A stretch of DNA of 64,000 bases, from positions 16,436,436-16,500,435 of the forward strand of contig OZ038470.1 in the NCBI GenBank assembly GCA_964036295.1. Direction: 5' to 3'. The translations under genes and the position numbers were made by a program. The stretch comes from Plumapathes pennacea. Its lineage: Eukaryota > Cnidaria > Anthozoa > Antipatharia > Myriopathidae. This document shows positions 23,201 through 34,154 of this stretch, piece by piece (position 1 is the first letter of the stretch; every line of letters begins with the position of its first letter). The notes beneath the pieces are model-generated. The model made no database searches and had not been told where the DNA came from. It was given only the letters and a program-made list of their open reading frames with translations.

Positions 23201-24780
23201 ACAGCTCGTCCGAACAGTCAAAGTTTGGTTTGTCCGACTTGTCAATTGCAACCGCGAGGGTTTTCAGTAGTGTTGTGTTCATACTTCCACTGAGTGTGAT
23301 AGGAAGACTATTTCCGAAGTCAACGATGACCCTGCAAGGTATAATATATGTTTTAAAATCCATCTTAATGATAGGCTTTTCAAACGTTTGTCATGTCGCT
23401 ACTTTAGGCCTGCAGCCTCTCTGCCATCTCCGCGTGTCCATTTTCCTCTGTTTCAAGCTGAAGAGGCTTGGCCTTTCTTTGTTAAATTGAGAGTTGATTT
23501 TTGTGGCAATGAACCCCGGTAAGTAACACTTTTTTTTTTAAGAATTCAAAGCTCTGCATTTGGCCTCGTGAAACAGAGACAACTTGATCGCGACACAACT
23601 TCACTCCTGAGTTTACAATGCAAATTCTCCCAATAATTTGAAAAGAAATTTTGTGAGAGATGTAGTAGGACCGGCCATAGTTTAATCAACTTTCATCCAA
23701 GCAAGTATTAAATTCCAAATTATTCAACTGCATAGTCACCCGCTGTCGAGAAGAGAAGAGAAAGGATGAACGAAACTAAACATACAGCAAACTCATTATG
23801 TATATTTTTCTTACATTTTGTTGAAGGTGTCCACCACGAAAGGCGCATTCTGCACCCTCCCCTCCCTGGGTCTGAGCATACGGCCATGACCAACAAAGAA
23901 CGGAGGAGCAAACTGACCAGCCACACCTATAACTCCCGTCACGTGACCCCAAGTGAAATTGGGTGACGCGGAGTCCTTCATGTAACGATCCATATTAAAG
24001 TGGATGGAGAGCTTCTTAGGTTTGTACTTGAGAATTTCTTTGACAAATTCGTTGTCCTTGTTAATCCAAGTAATGTTTGTTAAGACGGACGTGTATGCCG
24101 CTCCATACCCGTCGTCCTTGTTGTAGTCAGGGCCCATTTTCCACCAAGGGTATTGAAATGAGGTCGGTGTAAAGGCACCTTCGAACCAGTCTCCCACGCG
24201 GACTTTCCAGCCCCAGATCTCGGCAAAGGATTGGGCTTCAACGTCCAAGTCTACCATCTTTGCGAAAGATTTCGCTCCACCGTCTGCAAAGCAACAAGGG
24301 ATAGTCTTGTTGTATAGTGCCGCACAGGGGAAACCTTGGTCGGTTTCTCACGGCGAAGCAATGGCTAAATCTTTCGCGTTTGAATGAACGTCCAACTCCT
24401 GAACTGTCAAATGAAATGTGTTCTGGTTTTGCTTTGCGTTGTACTTAATTGACTGGATTGAGGCATAGATAAGGCCTCCTCAGTATAGGGGCCAGTTTGT
24501 AATTTTTAGAGGCGGTGAGGGAAGGGATAATTCACCACAGAAGTGACTTGGACAAACCTACGACAGGCACGTCTCTGACGCTCCTGCAATTTTGGTTGGC
24601 GTAGCACACTTTAGTGACTGAAGCGTTAATACTCCATTCTCCGCTTCCCATAGGGTTCCATGATGGCGGCGGTTTCCCAAAGTTCCCAGCATCGAAGTTT
24701 AACGGGTCGTTGTTGACGGACGCCGAGTCCGCACGATGTACTCCGCTAAAGTGAAGCCGAGGCCAGTTAAGGTAAGACAT
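20269..24780 (-). CDS. VioB-like protein (iminophenyl-pyruvate dimer synthase-like) with C-terminal ferritin-like domain
   Basis: Six minus-strand exons, 24780-24558, 24283-23815, 23331-23061, 22792-21451, 21093-20846 and 20604-20269, join in phase to 962 residues. Bacterial VioB has about 1000. The match runs the whole length. The N-terminus reads MSYLNWPRLHFSG, the position and pattern of the VioB start. DGGAKSF and ALWG-like IWGWKVRVGDW follow, then HVTGVIGVAGQF with GRMLRPREG. Mid-protein are FPIFKQYAHLYPVM and YMPVTRDLSEAKRKVILRWL. A ferritin-like segment (~570-720) has IEHASIPSYLTAL and VQKMLHMSLVANILNALG. In violacein synthesis VioB couples two indole-3-pyruvate imines, while RebD/StaD do the same for rebeccamycin and staurosporine. 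Here the ExxH glutamate is Lys (codon 21929-21931), so activity may differ. The product in this animal is unknown. An exon upstream of 24780 cannot be excluded. Confidence 0.83.
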
Positions 24781-25921
24781 GTAGTTCACATCTGTAACGC
24801 AATTCAGCACTTTTAGTTTGACAATAACATTCACTGGCGCCAAAGGAGTATTTGACTTCACTATTGAAAAACCCTCCAACTGATTTCTTAAAAATCACAA
24901 TATACTAGGGGTCTAGTATCAGCCATTTTACGCGTATTGTATACTATGCTTATGAGCCCCGGGTCAGTGGCGTGAATGATCAGGCGATTGATCAGGCGAA
25001 ACGCATGTATACACGGTGAGTTAAAATATGGTAGCGTCTCGAATCAGCCAAGTGCAAAAGAAAGTGCAGATAGTACTACAGTAGTGCGCGGACTAAACTT
25101 AAAATGGTGTCATGGTTTCATGGTTACCTTGTTCTGCGGCTTCGTGCTGAACTCTACTCTCTTCACCAAAAGAATACTTTACCTCTCCAAGTAAATCTAC
25201 CGCAGCTATCATGAGACAGACGATGATGCAGCAAGAACTCGAAAAAGGCAGTAAATAAACCATCATAGTTGGTTCAGTTCGTGCAAACTAAGTATCCCGC
25301 TTGCATTGTTTCCGAATAATTTATGTTTTTGTGGTATTAGTATTGCAAATGGATACGAATGACCTATGACCCGGTGTTCTGCTCGGATGGGTAGGAGCTT
25401 TATGTTATGTTTCATAGGTTGTCCCAGGGGATGACTTCCCTATGCTTTCCTTTACTTCCATATCCTTGCCTTGTGTCAAAGTCTTCGGCAGTGCAGCTGC
25501 GTCGTAAAACATCCCAATCTCGTTCCCAGGCTCTCTTATTGGGGGCGGGGGCCGGGAGATGAACCTGGGAACAAGGTTGAAATTAAATCCCAAGTTAAAA
25601 TAAGATAAAATAAATTGACTCTGTCGAGATCAGTAGTGCCATGGGATGTACTGGAGAAAGCATTTTATCCAGCTCAAGGAAAGGCCTTCCAATTACTGCA
25701 CAGTGCTCCCGCGCCGCTAAACACGCGGACCACCCCACCCCCTCCCCTCTCCTTCAACTCCTGCCCCTCGAGGAGGAGTCCTGGGCCCAAGAGCAACCGC
25801 GATCACTGCAGTCCAGCGCTCTTCACTTATTTCACATTTTGTCTGAAGTCTGGTGTTTTGCCATTTTGTATCGTCTTTCCTTCATCAACAGCTCATCAGA
25901 TACGCAATCAGAGATCCTAGG
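24781..25921. other. Divergent intergenic region between the VioB-like gene and SLC25A11
   Basis: Both genes point away from this 1.1 kb, so it should hold both promoters. A GC-rich stem-loop at about 25520-25577 pairs GTTCCCAGG with CCTGGGAAC around GGGGGCGGGGGCCGGG. CTCGTTCCCAGGCTCT recurs at about 36598. No gene is supported here. Confidence 0.5.
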
Positions 25922-28147
25922 ATGGCCGAGAAAAGTGCACGCGTTCCAAATTATGCGAGGTTTATCATGGGAGGTTTGTCAGGGTAAGTCAAGCCGACTT
26001 GAGCGATGCGCAGATCAAAGTCCGGTTGACCATTTTGGATAGCTCAATATTATGAAAATGTGTACACGGTTTATAAGATTAACTTGAATTCTAGTTCCCT
26101 AAAATCGTGACACGTATCACCAACAATACATCCCAGTCTATTGTTCATCACTGCCTTGTGTTCTGCGCGAATATCTATTAGAATCTATTACTGCGGTAGC
26201 ACGGTGGCTTTACTTTTATATATAGGAAAACAGTATTTGTGATGTGATTTTTACGTGCTAGACCTTTTCTGTTAGCGCTATGTTGAGGTAGAGACAGTTT
26301 CTCGAACTCGTATAAACTCGATCTTTGAGCGAAGGCAATCAACCGCAGCAGTGTACACGCGTACAGCTTAAGATATAATTAATGTTTGAACTATGCCCCT
26401 CTGACTTTTGATAACTGCGCCCTTGTCTAGTTGAAACATGGAGTTTCTCCTTTACAAAAAAAGAAATCTTCAAAATGATCACGCAATTTCTGCGAAGTTT
26501 TGCTCAATCAGACATTATTTTCAGCCAATGTATTTACCAATCGACTGTAGTTGTGAAATCTGTCTCAGTTTCTTCCCCCCCTCCCCCCCCCCCCCAACAG
26601 ATCTGTCCCCACCCCTGGCCCCCTAAGTATAGGTACTGTGTAGTCACTGTGTCAGTCCCAAGTATTCTTTTGGAATGACTTTTTGTTGTTTCTGTTTGAC
26701 TTTTAGCATGGGTGCAACTGTGTTTGTTCAGCCTCTTGATCTCGTTAAGAACAGAATGCAGATGAGCGGTATGTATTTTTTTCTCAAACAATAGTGAAAC
26801 CTCAATATAACAATACTTGAAATTGTCATTTTACTCTTGATGACTAACATTGTTTTGTAAAAGAAATATATATCACGTTGCCGTGTAATATATAGTCTCA
26901 TCTAAACATGCGGGAAGTTGGGAGAACACTCAAACACGTTATATGTTTCTTTTAAATATAGTAGATTGTAGTTGCTTGAGTGATCTTGAAAGATTCCTGT
27001 TTTTTTTTTTTATCTCTCACAGGTGTTGGAGGTGCATCTAAAGATCACAGAAGCAGTTTCCATGCCATCATGTCTATTATGAGAAAGGAGGGTTTCTTTG
27101 GTGTATACAATGGGTAAGGAATCTTTTAGTTTTCAGCAAGAAAAAGTTGGACACGAACATCATCCTGTGCTACTGTATGATTGTGAAAGTTTGCAGAATA
27201 TTTTAACCTGTTCACCTCTGAACTCATGGTGCAAATCATTTCATCCATGTGTCTGTCTGTCTGTCTGTCATTCCATTACAAAAGCTGCAATATGGTGAAC
27301 TCTCTCTAAGGTGGACACCCTCGGGACTAGCATGGTTTAGTGTCTGCTTTAGAAAGGTGTCTGCCTTAGAGACAGTCCAGTTACAGAGAAGCAAGTGAAA
27401 ATTGACAAGGAACAAATCTGCATGCTGTCTGCCTTTACCCTTAGAGAGGTGTCTGCTTAGAGAGGTGTTCGTTTAAAGAGAGTTGACTGGAGTGTATAAT
27501 TACTGACAGGTTAGCAAAGTTTTAACTTTATGCAATCTGGTCCGAATTGGTTTTAAAAATGTACATAATATTGTCCCTGGTGAATGTTGCAACATGGCAA
27601 GTGTCGACAAAATAAAAATTTCTTTCATGTGCGGTATACACCATATGGTATCATTTTTCATTTTGTTGGTCGTGCTATTAGAGTTTGTTCCTTTTTGTAT
27701 TGAGTTATTTCTTTGATTGAAACTTTGCCAGGCTGTCTGCGGGTCTTCTGCGACAAGCAACATACACGACTACACGACTAGGAGTTTACACTTCACTTAT
27801 GGAGCATTTTAAAAGGTATGGTACTGCATGAACTACGTTATTAAATGTATATATTATGTTTGTATATATCTGTATTTTTTTTCTTGGCTTTCATTGTTTA
27901 ATGTTACGATATGAGTATTTAATTAAGTTTCTATCTTTTCTTATTTTTTTACAGCCCTGATGGAACGCCTCCATCTTTTCTATTGAAGTGTGGCTTAGGT
28001 AAAAATGAATAACTCTACTAGCTACAGCCCAGATGGTTCAAACACATTTCTTCTAAGCAAGCTGTCTGAAAAAATATGCTTGCCCACTAGGAAAGTCTGG
28101 TATTGCCCAGGCTAGTAGATGTAGTTTTTATTGTACCCTGATTTGTG

Positions 28148-28178
<31 letters not shown>

Positions 28179-31100
28179 GAAAGCATACACTTTGAAGAAG
28201 TATTATGCATATACTGAATGTCGGACTCAAGGCTGCAAGAAACTACTTGAGCCTGCAGTATTTCAGACTTACATGTAATTTAACAGACATGTTTTATGCT
28301 TGCAAATATATCTATATGTTACATGAATAAGCAAAGTATATATTCTGCAAGTTGTTATTAAATATCCTTTAAATTGTGTTGCTTCTTCAGGCATGACTGC
28401 AGGGGCAATAGGATCATTTATTGGGACTCCTTCAGAAATTTCTCTGATTAGGATGACATCTGATGGAAGGTAGAATAAATAATTAATCTGTCTTAAACCT
28501 CCAAATATCTACAATCTTGGATAAAATAATTGTTGATACATTACTCCCTCTGCCATTCAGTGCTGATCAAAGTATTCCTAAAAATGCTGAAGAGACAGCA
28601 TTGGTGGGAATAGAGAATGACTTTCAGCATGGTGATATGTCAAATTTTATGATTCTAGATTGTAGGCCATTACTTATATTCTCCCAATCTGTCACAAACG
28701 AATGCTACGAATTCTGTTAGAAGAATATTGATCCATACATTCATGTACCTAGTTTGATTACAAGCAATGGGTCACCTGACTATACACTGTATGCTGTTTT
28801 ACAGATTGCCAATAGAGCAAAGACGAAACTACACTAGTGTGTTTAATGCGCTGTACAGAATTACCAAAGAGGAAGGCATACTGACGTTGTGGAGGGTTGG
28901 TATTTCGTAGTTTATTTTCTTTTATTATTCATGGTATTTACACAAGCAAAACTAGCATTTTTGTTTTGCTGACACAATATATGCTGTCTGCTAATACAGT
29001 AAGTCTCTTCTGGTGCGTCCAATATTTAGTATTGTTCCAAATTTCTGTGGTTTGTTTTGTTTTTTGAAAAAGGCAATTGACAAATTCTCTATCATTTTAG
29101 ACCAGGCTTGTGTTTACTGTACTGAAGCTTGGATACTTTTGCTCTTGTGCTTCTGATTGTTTGTACAACATGTGGATTCATGCCGACGCATTTTGTTTTG
29201 TCTCAGGGTTGTGGTCCAACTGTCACACGAGCTGTTGTAGTCAACGCTGCACAGTTGGCCACTTACTCTCAAGCCAAACAGTTCCTGTTAGGAACAGGTT
29301 TGTGTTAATCACAAAATACACATTCACACATGCTACAACAGGCAGACAATACAAATAAATTAAGTTGCTGACAGACAAAAACAAGTTTCTCATAGAGCAT
29401 ATGTGTGTACAATACAGCCAGGGCCTGGTGATTTTGGCAGCTTTTCCCTTAAGTTAAGCTGCCACCATGTCTCACCTCTCATAGGTCAGATAGTTCAAAC
29501 AGCTTTCTTCTAACCTGAGCAAGTTGTAGCCATGACTCACTATAAGTCTAGATAGTTCAAACAGCTTTCTTCTGAGCAAGTTATCAGGAAAAACAACCTC
29601 TCCGATGGTTAAGTCAGCTGGTTTTCCCGGTCTAGTGGACATGTTACATCCTGGTGTGTTGTGCCACGACCTTTTCTTTTTCGGATCTCTACTTTTGCTT
29701 AATCTACTTTTTGTCTTGAAGGCTATTTTGTTGATAACATCACCTGTCATTTTGGAGCAAGTATGATTAGTGGTTTGGCAACTACACTTGCCTCAATGCC
29801 TGTGGACATTGCAAAGACTCGGTAAGTGAACTACTGTACGTGTTAGAAAATAGTCACTCTAGTGGGGTGTTACTGTACTTCTGATAATAACATGCTTTTA
29901 TTACACGACTTCACATTTTCGAATGCAAATACGGGCCAAAACGAGTGCAAAGATGGGAGCGTATTGCACTCGTCAGGAACCAGATCAACTGGTTTATTAG
30001 TTTACGTGATCAGTTTTCGCAAGCAAAGTTTACGAACGCGTCATTTTTTTGTTCCATTTTGCGCGCGGCGAGAATGTTTGCCCTGCTTCGTTTGTCATGT
30101 AATAAACAATTTATTACACGAAAAGTCGTGCAATACGGCTGTATTTTTACTCGTCAGTTTTATTATTTCTTGCCTGAAGCAGGCTCGAAAAAATAAAACC
30201 GACTCGTAAAAATACTCCGCCGTATTGCACTCCTTCCCGTGTAATAACCTCTTTATATTCATTTGATGATGATGGTGGTGGTGGTGGTGGTGGTGGTGGT
30301 GGTACTAATGAATGCGTATTTTTAACATCCTCACAGAATCCAGAATATGAGATATATAGATGGAAAACCAGAATACCGTGGAGTTTTGGTAAGAATGTCC
30401 ATTTTTTACTCCAACCTCTTTCTTTTACTGTATACGTTAAATGCATGAACGCTAAATTACGATAATGAAGTAAAAATATATGCAGCATTATAATTAGAGT
30501 ACTGCAACAATTGAGGACCTCTTACCATTAACAATTCTTGTATTACTGTTACAGTATAATATTCTTCCGCAAACTGTGCGCAAACGTTGTAACTCTCTAA
30601 TGGCTGATCGCTTGAAACAGCCCTAATATGCACAAAGTGACAACTTTCTAACGGCTAATCTATCGATAAAACGTCTTAATATGACAATACAATCTGTCGT
30701 TGAAAATTTGTACAGTACAATCTGTCATCGAAACAGCCTTCATGTGCACAAAGTGACAGCTTTCCAACGGTAAGCACAAAGTCACAACGGTCACTCTCTC
30801 ATTGAAAGAGCCTTGGTAAGCAGAAAGCAACATCTTCCCAATGGCTAATTGGTCGCTGCACAGGTACAATAACATCCTAATGTGCGGTACCGCACAGTTC
30901 TCCGACGTTAATCTGTTAATGACTGTTTAACAGCGTCCGTGGACATCTCCCATGACCTAACAGGAGATATACTCGACAATCTTGCGGCACGAAAGAGTAT
31001 CAGCACTTCGGAAGGGCTTCACGCCTTGGTACTTTCGTACTGGACCTCACACCGTTTTAATGTTTCTTTTCTTGGAACAACTTCGGTTTATTGCGGAGAG

Positions 31101-33385
31101 CTTCTATGCAGGGAAACCCTGAGTACACTATTACACCTCCTTTCACATTTATTTACAGTAATTTTTCCCGTAATCACACTTTATTGATTTGTGTCTGAAA
31201 AATAATTAGGACAATCGCAATCGTAATTTGTCTGTTGTTCATGTGCTAACCCAGAATTCAACAAAAATGATGACGTTGATCGTTACAGCCTTATTTAATA
31301 CGGGGATAACACAACAGATTTTACTGACAAATTTGCAATCCTCACTCAGTACTTGATAAGTCGATATATAAATAATTGAATTATTTAATAGTTTTTTCTT
31401 TTAATTATATATTTTTTAAATGTTCCCTAAGAAGAACCTCGATAGTCTACCCTGGGTAGAGGTCCCTCTCCCTCCCGGTGTGTGTCGTGTGCCGATATTA
31501 GGGTGGTCTGGGATAGGTATTTATTGACAAGAATGTATGAGATCACAAATAGAAGCTAGGAAATTTAGGGACTGGTATGAAAAAGGGCATGGAAAAACCG
31601 ATAATTTTGGTCTGAAGTAGGCTAAGGGGTTTAAGAAACGTTCAGCACTCCCCTACCCTCCCCTCCTAAGAATCTCACTTCCATGTCTCCACCGTATACT
31701 TATAAAACCGGTTTGCGATTAGATTCACGTGACACACAATTCTGTTATTTTTCTGTTATTAAATGTTATTTTTTTAATACTAAACGAAAGGTCTCGGAAA
31801 TTTAAAGGATAAAGTAATGTTGTTTTGAGGTGTATGTGTACTCTGGTCGCCTTGCAGGAAGTCTACACAACAATCTTACGCCGTGAAGGAATTTTCGCCC
31901 TTTGGAAGGGTTTCGTTCCGTATTACTTTCGTCTTGGTCCAAATACCGTACTCACGTTTATATTCTTGGAACAGCTACAGAAGTTGTCTTGTCAATATTA
32001 CAGAGTCCAGACCTCATGTATTTAACACTCAAATATACCGCGCCTCCAAATATTTCGACCTGACAAGCACTGAGTACAATGACAATTCAGAGTTACTTTA
32101 GAAAACTTGAAGCAACTTCTCTGTACCATAGGCTCTGCGTACAAATGTCTGCTGAATTGTTTGAACGTTTGACTCGAGAAAGGGCATGTCAACATTAGGT
32201 GATACAGCTGGTTCGATAACTGTGGGCCCAGCACACGTAAAATGGCCGAAAAAGTGTAATACGTAATTTATGTCAAATTGTACCTACGATGCTAGGATGG
32301 GTTTAATTTCACTTGTGTTTGAGTTTTCTTAATTATCTGGCAAACTGCCTTCTTTGAACTGTAATGCACTGTCTTAACCTTGTAGGCTGAAAAATGGCCT
32401 AGCACCGCCATACATTTTGTAACTTTTTTGCTTAGGGGTTTGCTAGTTACAGAAATCGTACCAGTGGTACTTAAATGGGTGAATCAAATGTACTGTAGAG
32501 CAGTGCTTAGTAAAAGCTGTTTACCAGCGCAGTAACATGACTCTGGTTTGTTCTGAAGTTCAGCGTTCTTCTTATATAGCGTGAATCTTCTGCGAGCTGA
32601 CCCATCGTCAAGGGAGAATCTCGACTTTTGACCCCTGTGCAAAAACTGACTCAGCCACTCTTGCCTCGAGTTTGCATAACCGCGCGATATAAGTTCCTCA
32701 CCCAGGACTCTGCGCGTTCCTTCTTTCGTTTTTAAGCTCCGCGTCCCACTGTAAGTGGGAAGCACGATCTTGTTGTAGGCAATACTTCGTCAGTCAATCC
32801 GTCCGTACGTCAGTCAGTCAGTCCGTCAGTCCATCCCTCGGTACTGTTGTCTCAACAATTGACTTCCAATTTTTTTAAAAAGATAGATGTATTCTGGAGT
32901 TATTTTAATTGTTACCATGGTACTCATGAACTGTCAGTTTGAATGATGGTCGGTTTGCCATGTGTGATTGCCGGTTGCCGTAGGTGATTGCCGGTTACCG
33001 TTGGTGATTAACGGACACCCAAAACGGACAGTTAGTGGAGCTGGCTCCGAGGGTCTCCGCCTTACAGTGCGGTGACTGTATCTGGCCTTGGGGCAAGCTG
33101 CCAGATTTCTTTTCATTGCGCCCCGTTAACACGGGAACATTTTAGGGATTTTCTTTCAGAAAAACGAGACAATCGTCCCTTAACTTGTTCAAAGATTTTA
33201 AACAAGGTATTTTTTTTCCTCGACAGGAAATTTATACTACCATCATTCGCCATGAAGGACTGTTCGCCTTGTGGAAGGGATTCACCCCATATTACTTTCG
33301 CATTGGTCCACACACCGTCTTCACTTTCATTTTCCTCGAGCAGTTACAGAAACTTGCCCGGAATTTTTACGGCGTCAAATCCTAA
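25922..33385 (+). CDS. SLC25A11: Mitochondrial 2-oxoglutarate/malate carrier with two alternative terminal exons
   Basis: Exons: 25922-25983, 26707-26768, 27023-27113, 27732-27815, 27955-27998, 28391-28469, 28805-28895, 29207-29297, 29722-29821, 30337-30388, then either 31858-32025 (total 307 residues) or 33227-33385 (304 residues). The shared part is exactly 252 codons, so both terminal exons join at phase 0. The protein exchanges 2-oxoglutarate for malate across the inner mitochondrial membrane (malate-aspartate shuttle). Signatures: PLDLVKNRMQMSG, PSEISLIRMTSDG and PVDIAKTRIQNM. IDGKPEYRGVL and LWKGFTPYY...LGPxTV.TFIFLEQ are characteristic of the oxoglutarate carrier. Introns carry fold-backs and minisatellites listed separately. 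It is convergent with UBIAD1. Confidence 0.9.
27300..27487. repeat. Degenerate minisatellite in an SLC25A11 intron
   Basis: Several imperfect copies of a ~20-30 nt motif of the type TTAGAGAGGTGTCTGC lie between 27300 and 27487, in the intron after exon 27023-27113. A (GTCT)n run precedes it at 27250-27270. Confidence 0.6.
29880..30247. mobile_element. Fold-back (MITE-like) element in an SLC25A11 intron
   Basis: The stretch starts near TTATTACACGACTT and ends CCCGTGTAATAACC, giving inverted ends. Internally GTGCAATACGGCTGTATTTTT (first part of a ~40-nt arm from about 30128) is the inverse of a block ending CCGCCGTATTGCAC near 30230. There is no coding potential. A (GGT)n run follows at about 30265-30303, just before exon 30337. 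Confidence 0.6.
30265..30303. repeat. (GGT)n microsatellite
   Basis: About eleven GGT triplets after three GAT triplets, 34 nt upstream of the acceptor of exon 30337-30388. Confidence 0.9.
30560..30910. repeat. Degenerate minisatellite in the last SLC25A11 intron
   Basis: Imperfect copies of a ~45-60 nt unit contain GCTAATCxxTCG, GAAACAGCCTTxATGTGCACAAAGTGACA and CTTTCxAACGG. At least four diverged units can be followed. It lies between exon 30337-30388 and the first terminal exon. Confidence 0.6.
31858..32025 (+). CDS. SLC25A11: SLC25A11 terminal exon version A
   Basis: Acceptor CCTTGCAG, then 55 codons and TAA. It encodes the last half-repeat of the carrier with REGIFALWKGFVPYYFRLG, TFIFLEQLQKL and the tail SCQYYRVQTSCI. 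It is homologous along its full length to the exon at 33227 and has the same phase. Compared with version B the changes up to the tail are mostly conservative. Confidence 0.85.
   Translation, partial: EVYTTILRREGIFALWKGFVPYYFRLGPNTVLTFIFLEQLQKLSCQYYRVQTSCI
32780..33012. repeat. Short tandem repeats between the two SLC25A11 terminal exons
   Basis: GTCAGTC/GTCCGTC tetramer-type repeats at about 32787-32838, and three diverged copies of GGTGATTGCCGGTTACCGT-like sequence at about 32950-33012. Confidence 0.6.
33227..33385 (+). CDS. SLC25A11: SLC25A11 terminal exon version B
   Basis: Acceptor CTCGACAG, then 52 codons and TAA. It encodes HEGLFALWKGFTPYYFRIG, HTVFTFIFLEQLQKL and the tail ARNFYGVKS. 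GFTPYY and GPHTV agree with the residues I know from vertebrate oxoglutarate carriers, so this copy looks the more ancestral in sequence. It lies 1.2 kb downstream of version A. Confidence 0.85.
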   Translation, partial: EIYTTIIRHEGLFALWKGFTPYYFRIGPHTVFTFIFLEQLQKLARNFYGVKS

Positions 33386-34154
33386 AGACAGTCAAATTGG
33401 TAATTCAACTTGTAGAAAAACCCCGTAGCCTCCTACGCAGCCATTTTCACTTCTGAACAATCAACTTCATTTTCTCTTTCAATTTCTCACTAGAGATCAC
33501 ACAGTAAGCTAAGGAAACTTGGCTTTTCATAGCTTTCCGAGACAAAAGCTGATTGGACTATCAATTCTCGTTACACCGCTCGTACAGTTTCTTATAACTG
33601 GTTGGAAGAATTGTAATGTGGTATCAGAAGTTAAATTAGTAAGCATGTTCTTATAAGAGATATGTTTATTTTCAGCGCTGCTTATTTTTCATAGTACAAG
33701 GTACAAGTCAATCTGTGCCGCTCTGGCCGTGAAATTACTTCATTTTCTGAAAGAAATCACTTGAAGCTTTACACTGTCACATTTCTGTCTCCAAAAAAAA
33801 AAAAAAAAAAAAAAAATGGCCAAAGCCAACCAAAAAAATTGTTCTTCGCTTAAAACAGTAGAATGCATTCGTTGAGAGCTTTCGTTCGAATTCCATTCGA
33901 TTCGTAAGCTTCAGCAGTGAATTAGATCAAACCTAGAAATTTGGCAGGAAATGGCCTCAAGTGTGACTATGTTTTTTGATTTCAACTCGTTGGTTGATGG
34001 TCAGGGTGGCTAAAATAAAATCATCTTACAGTATACCAGTCGACTCTGCATGTGACATTTCATGGCTTAGGCCCCTCCCACTCGCTCTCAATTTGTTCCT
34101 ATACTCCTCGAGCTAGCGACAGGAGCCGGGACGGGGAATTCGCCGGACTACCCA
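33386..34154. other. Convergent 3' region between SLC25A11 and UBIAD1
   Basis: No gene. It contains a diverged copy of the MITE-like repeat (about 33480-33625) and a poly(A) run (33793-33816). Confidence 0.55.
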
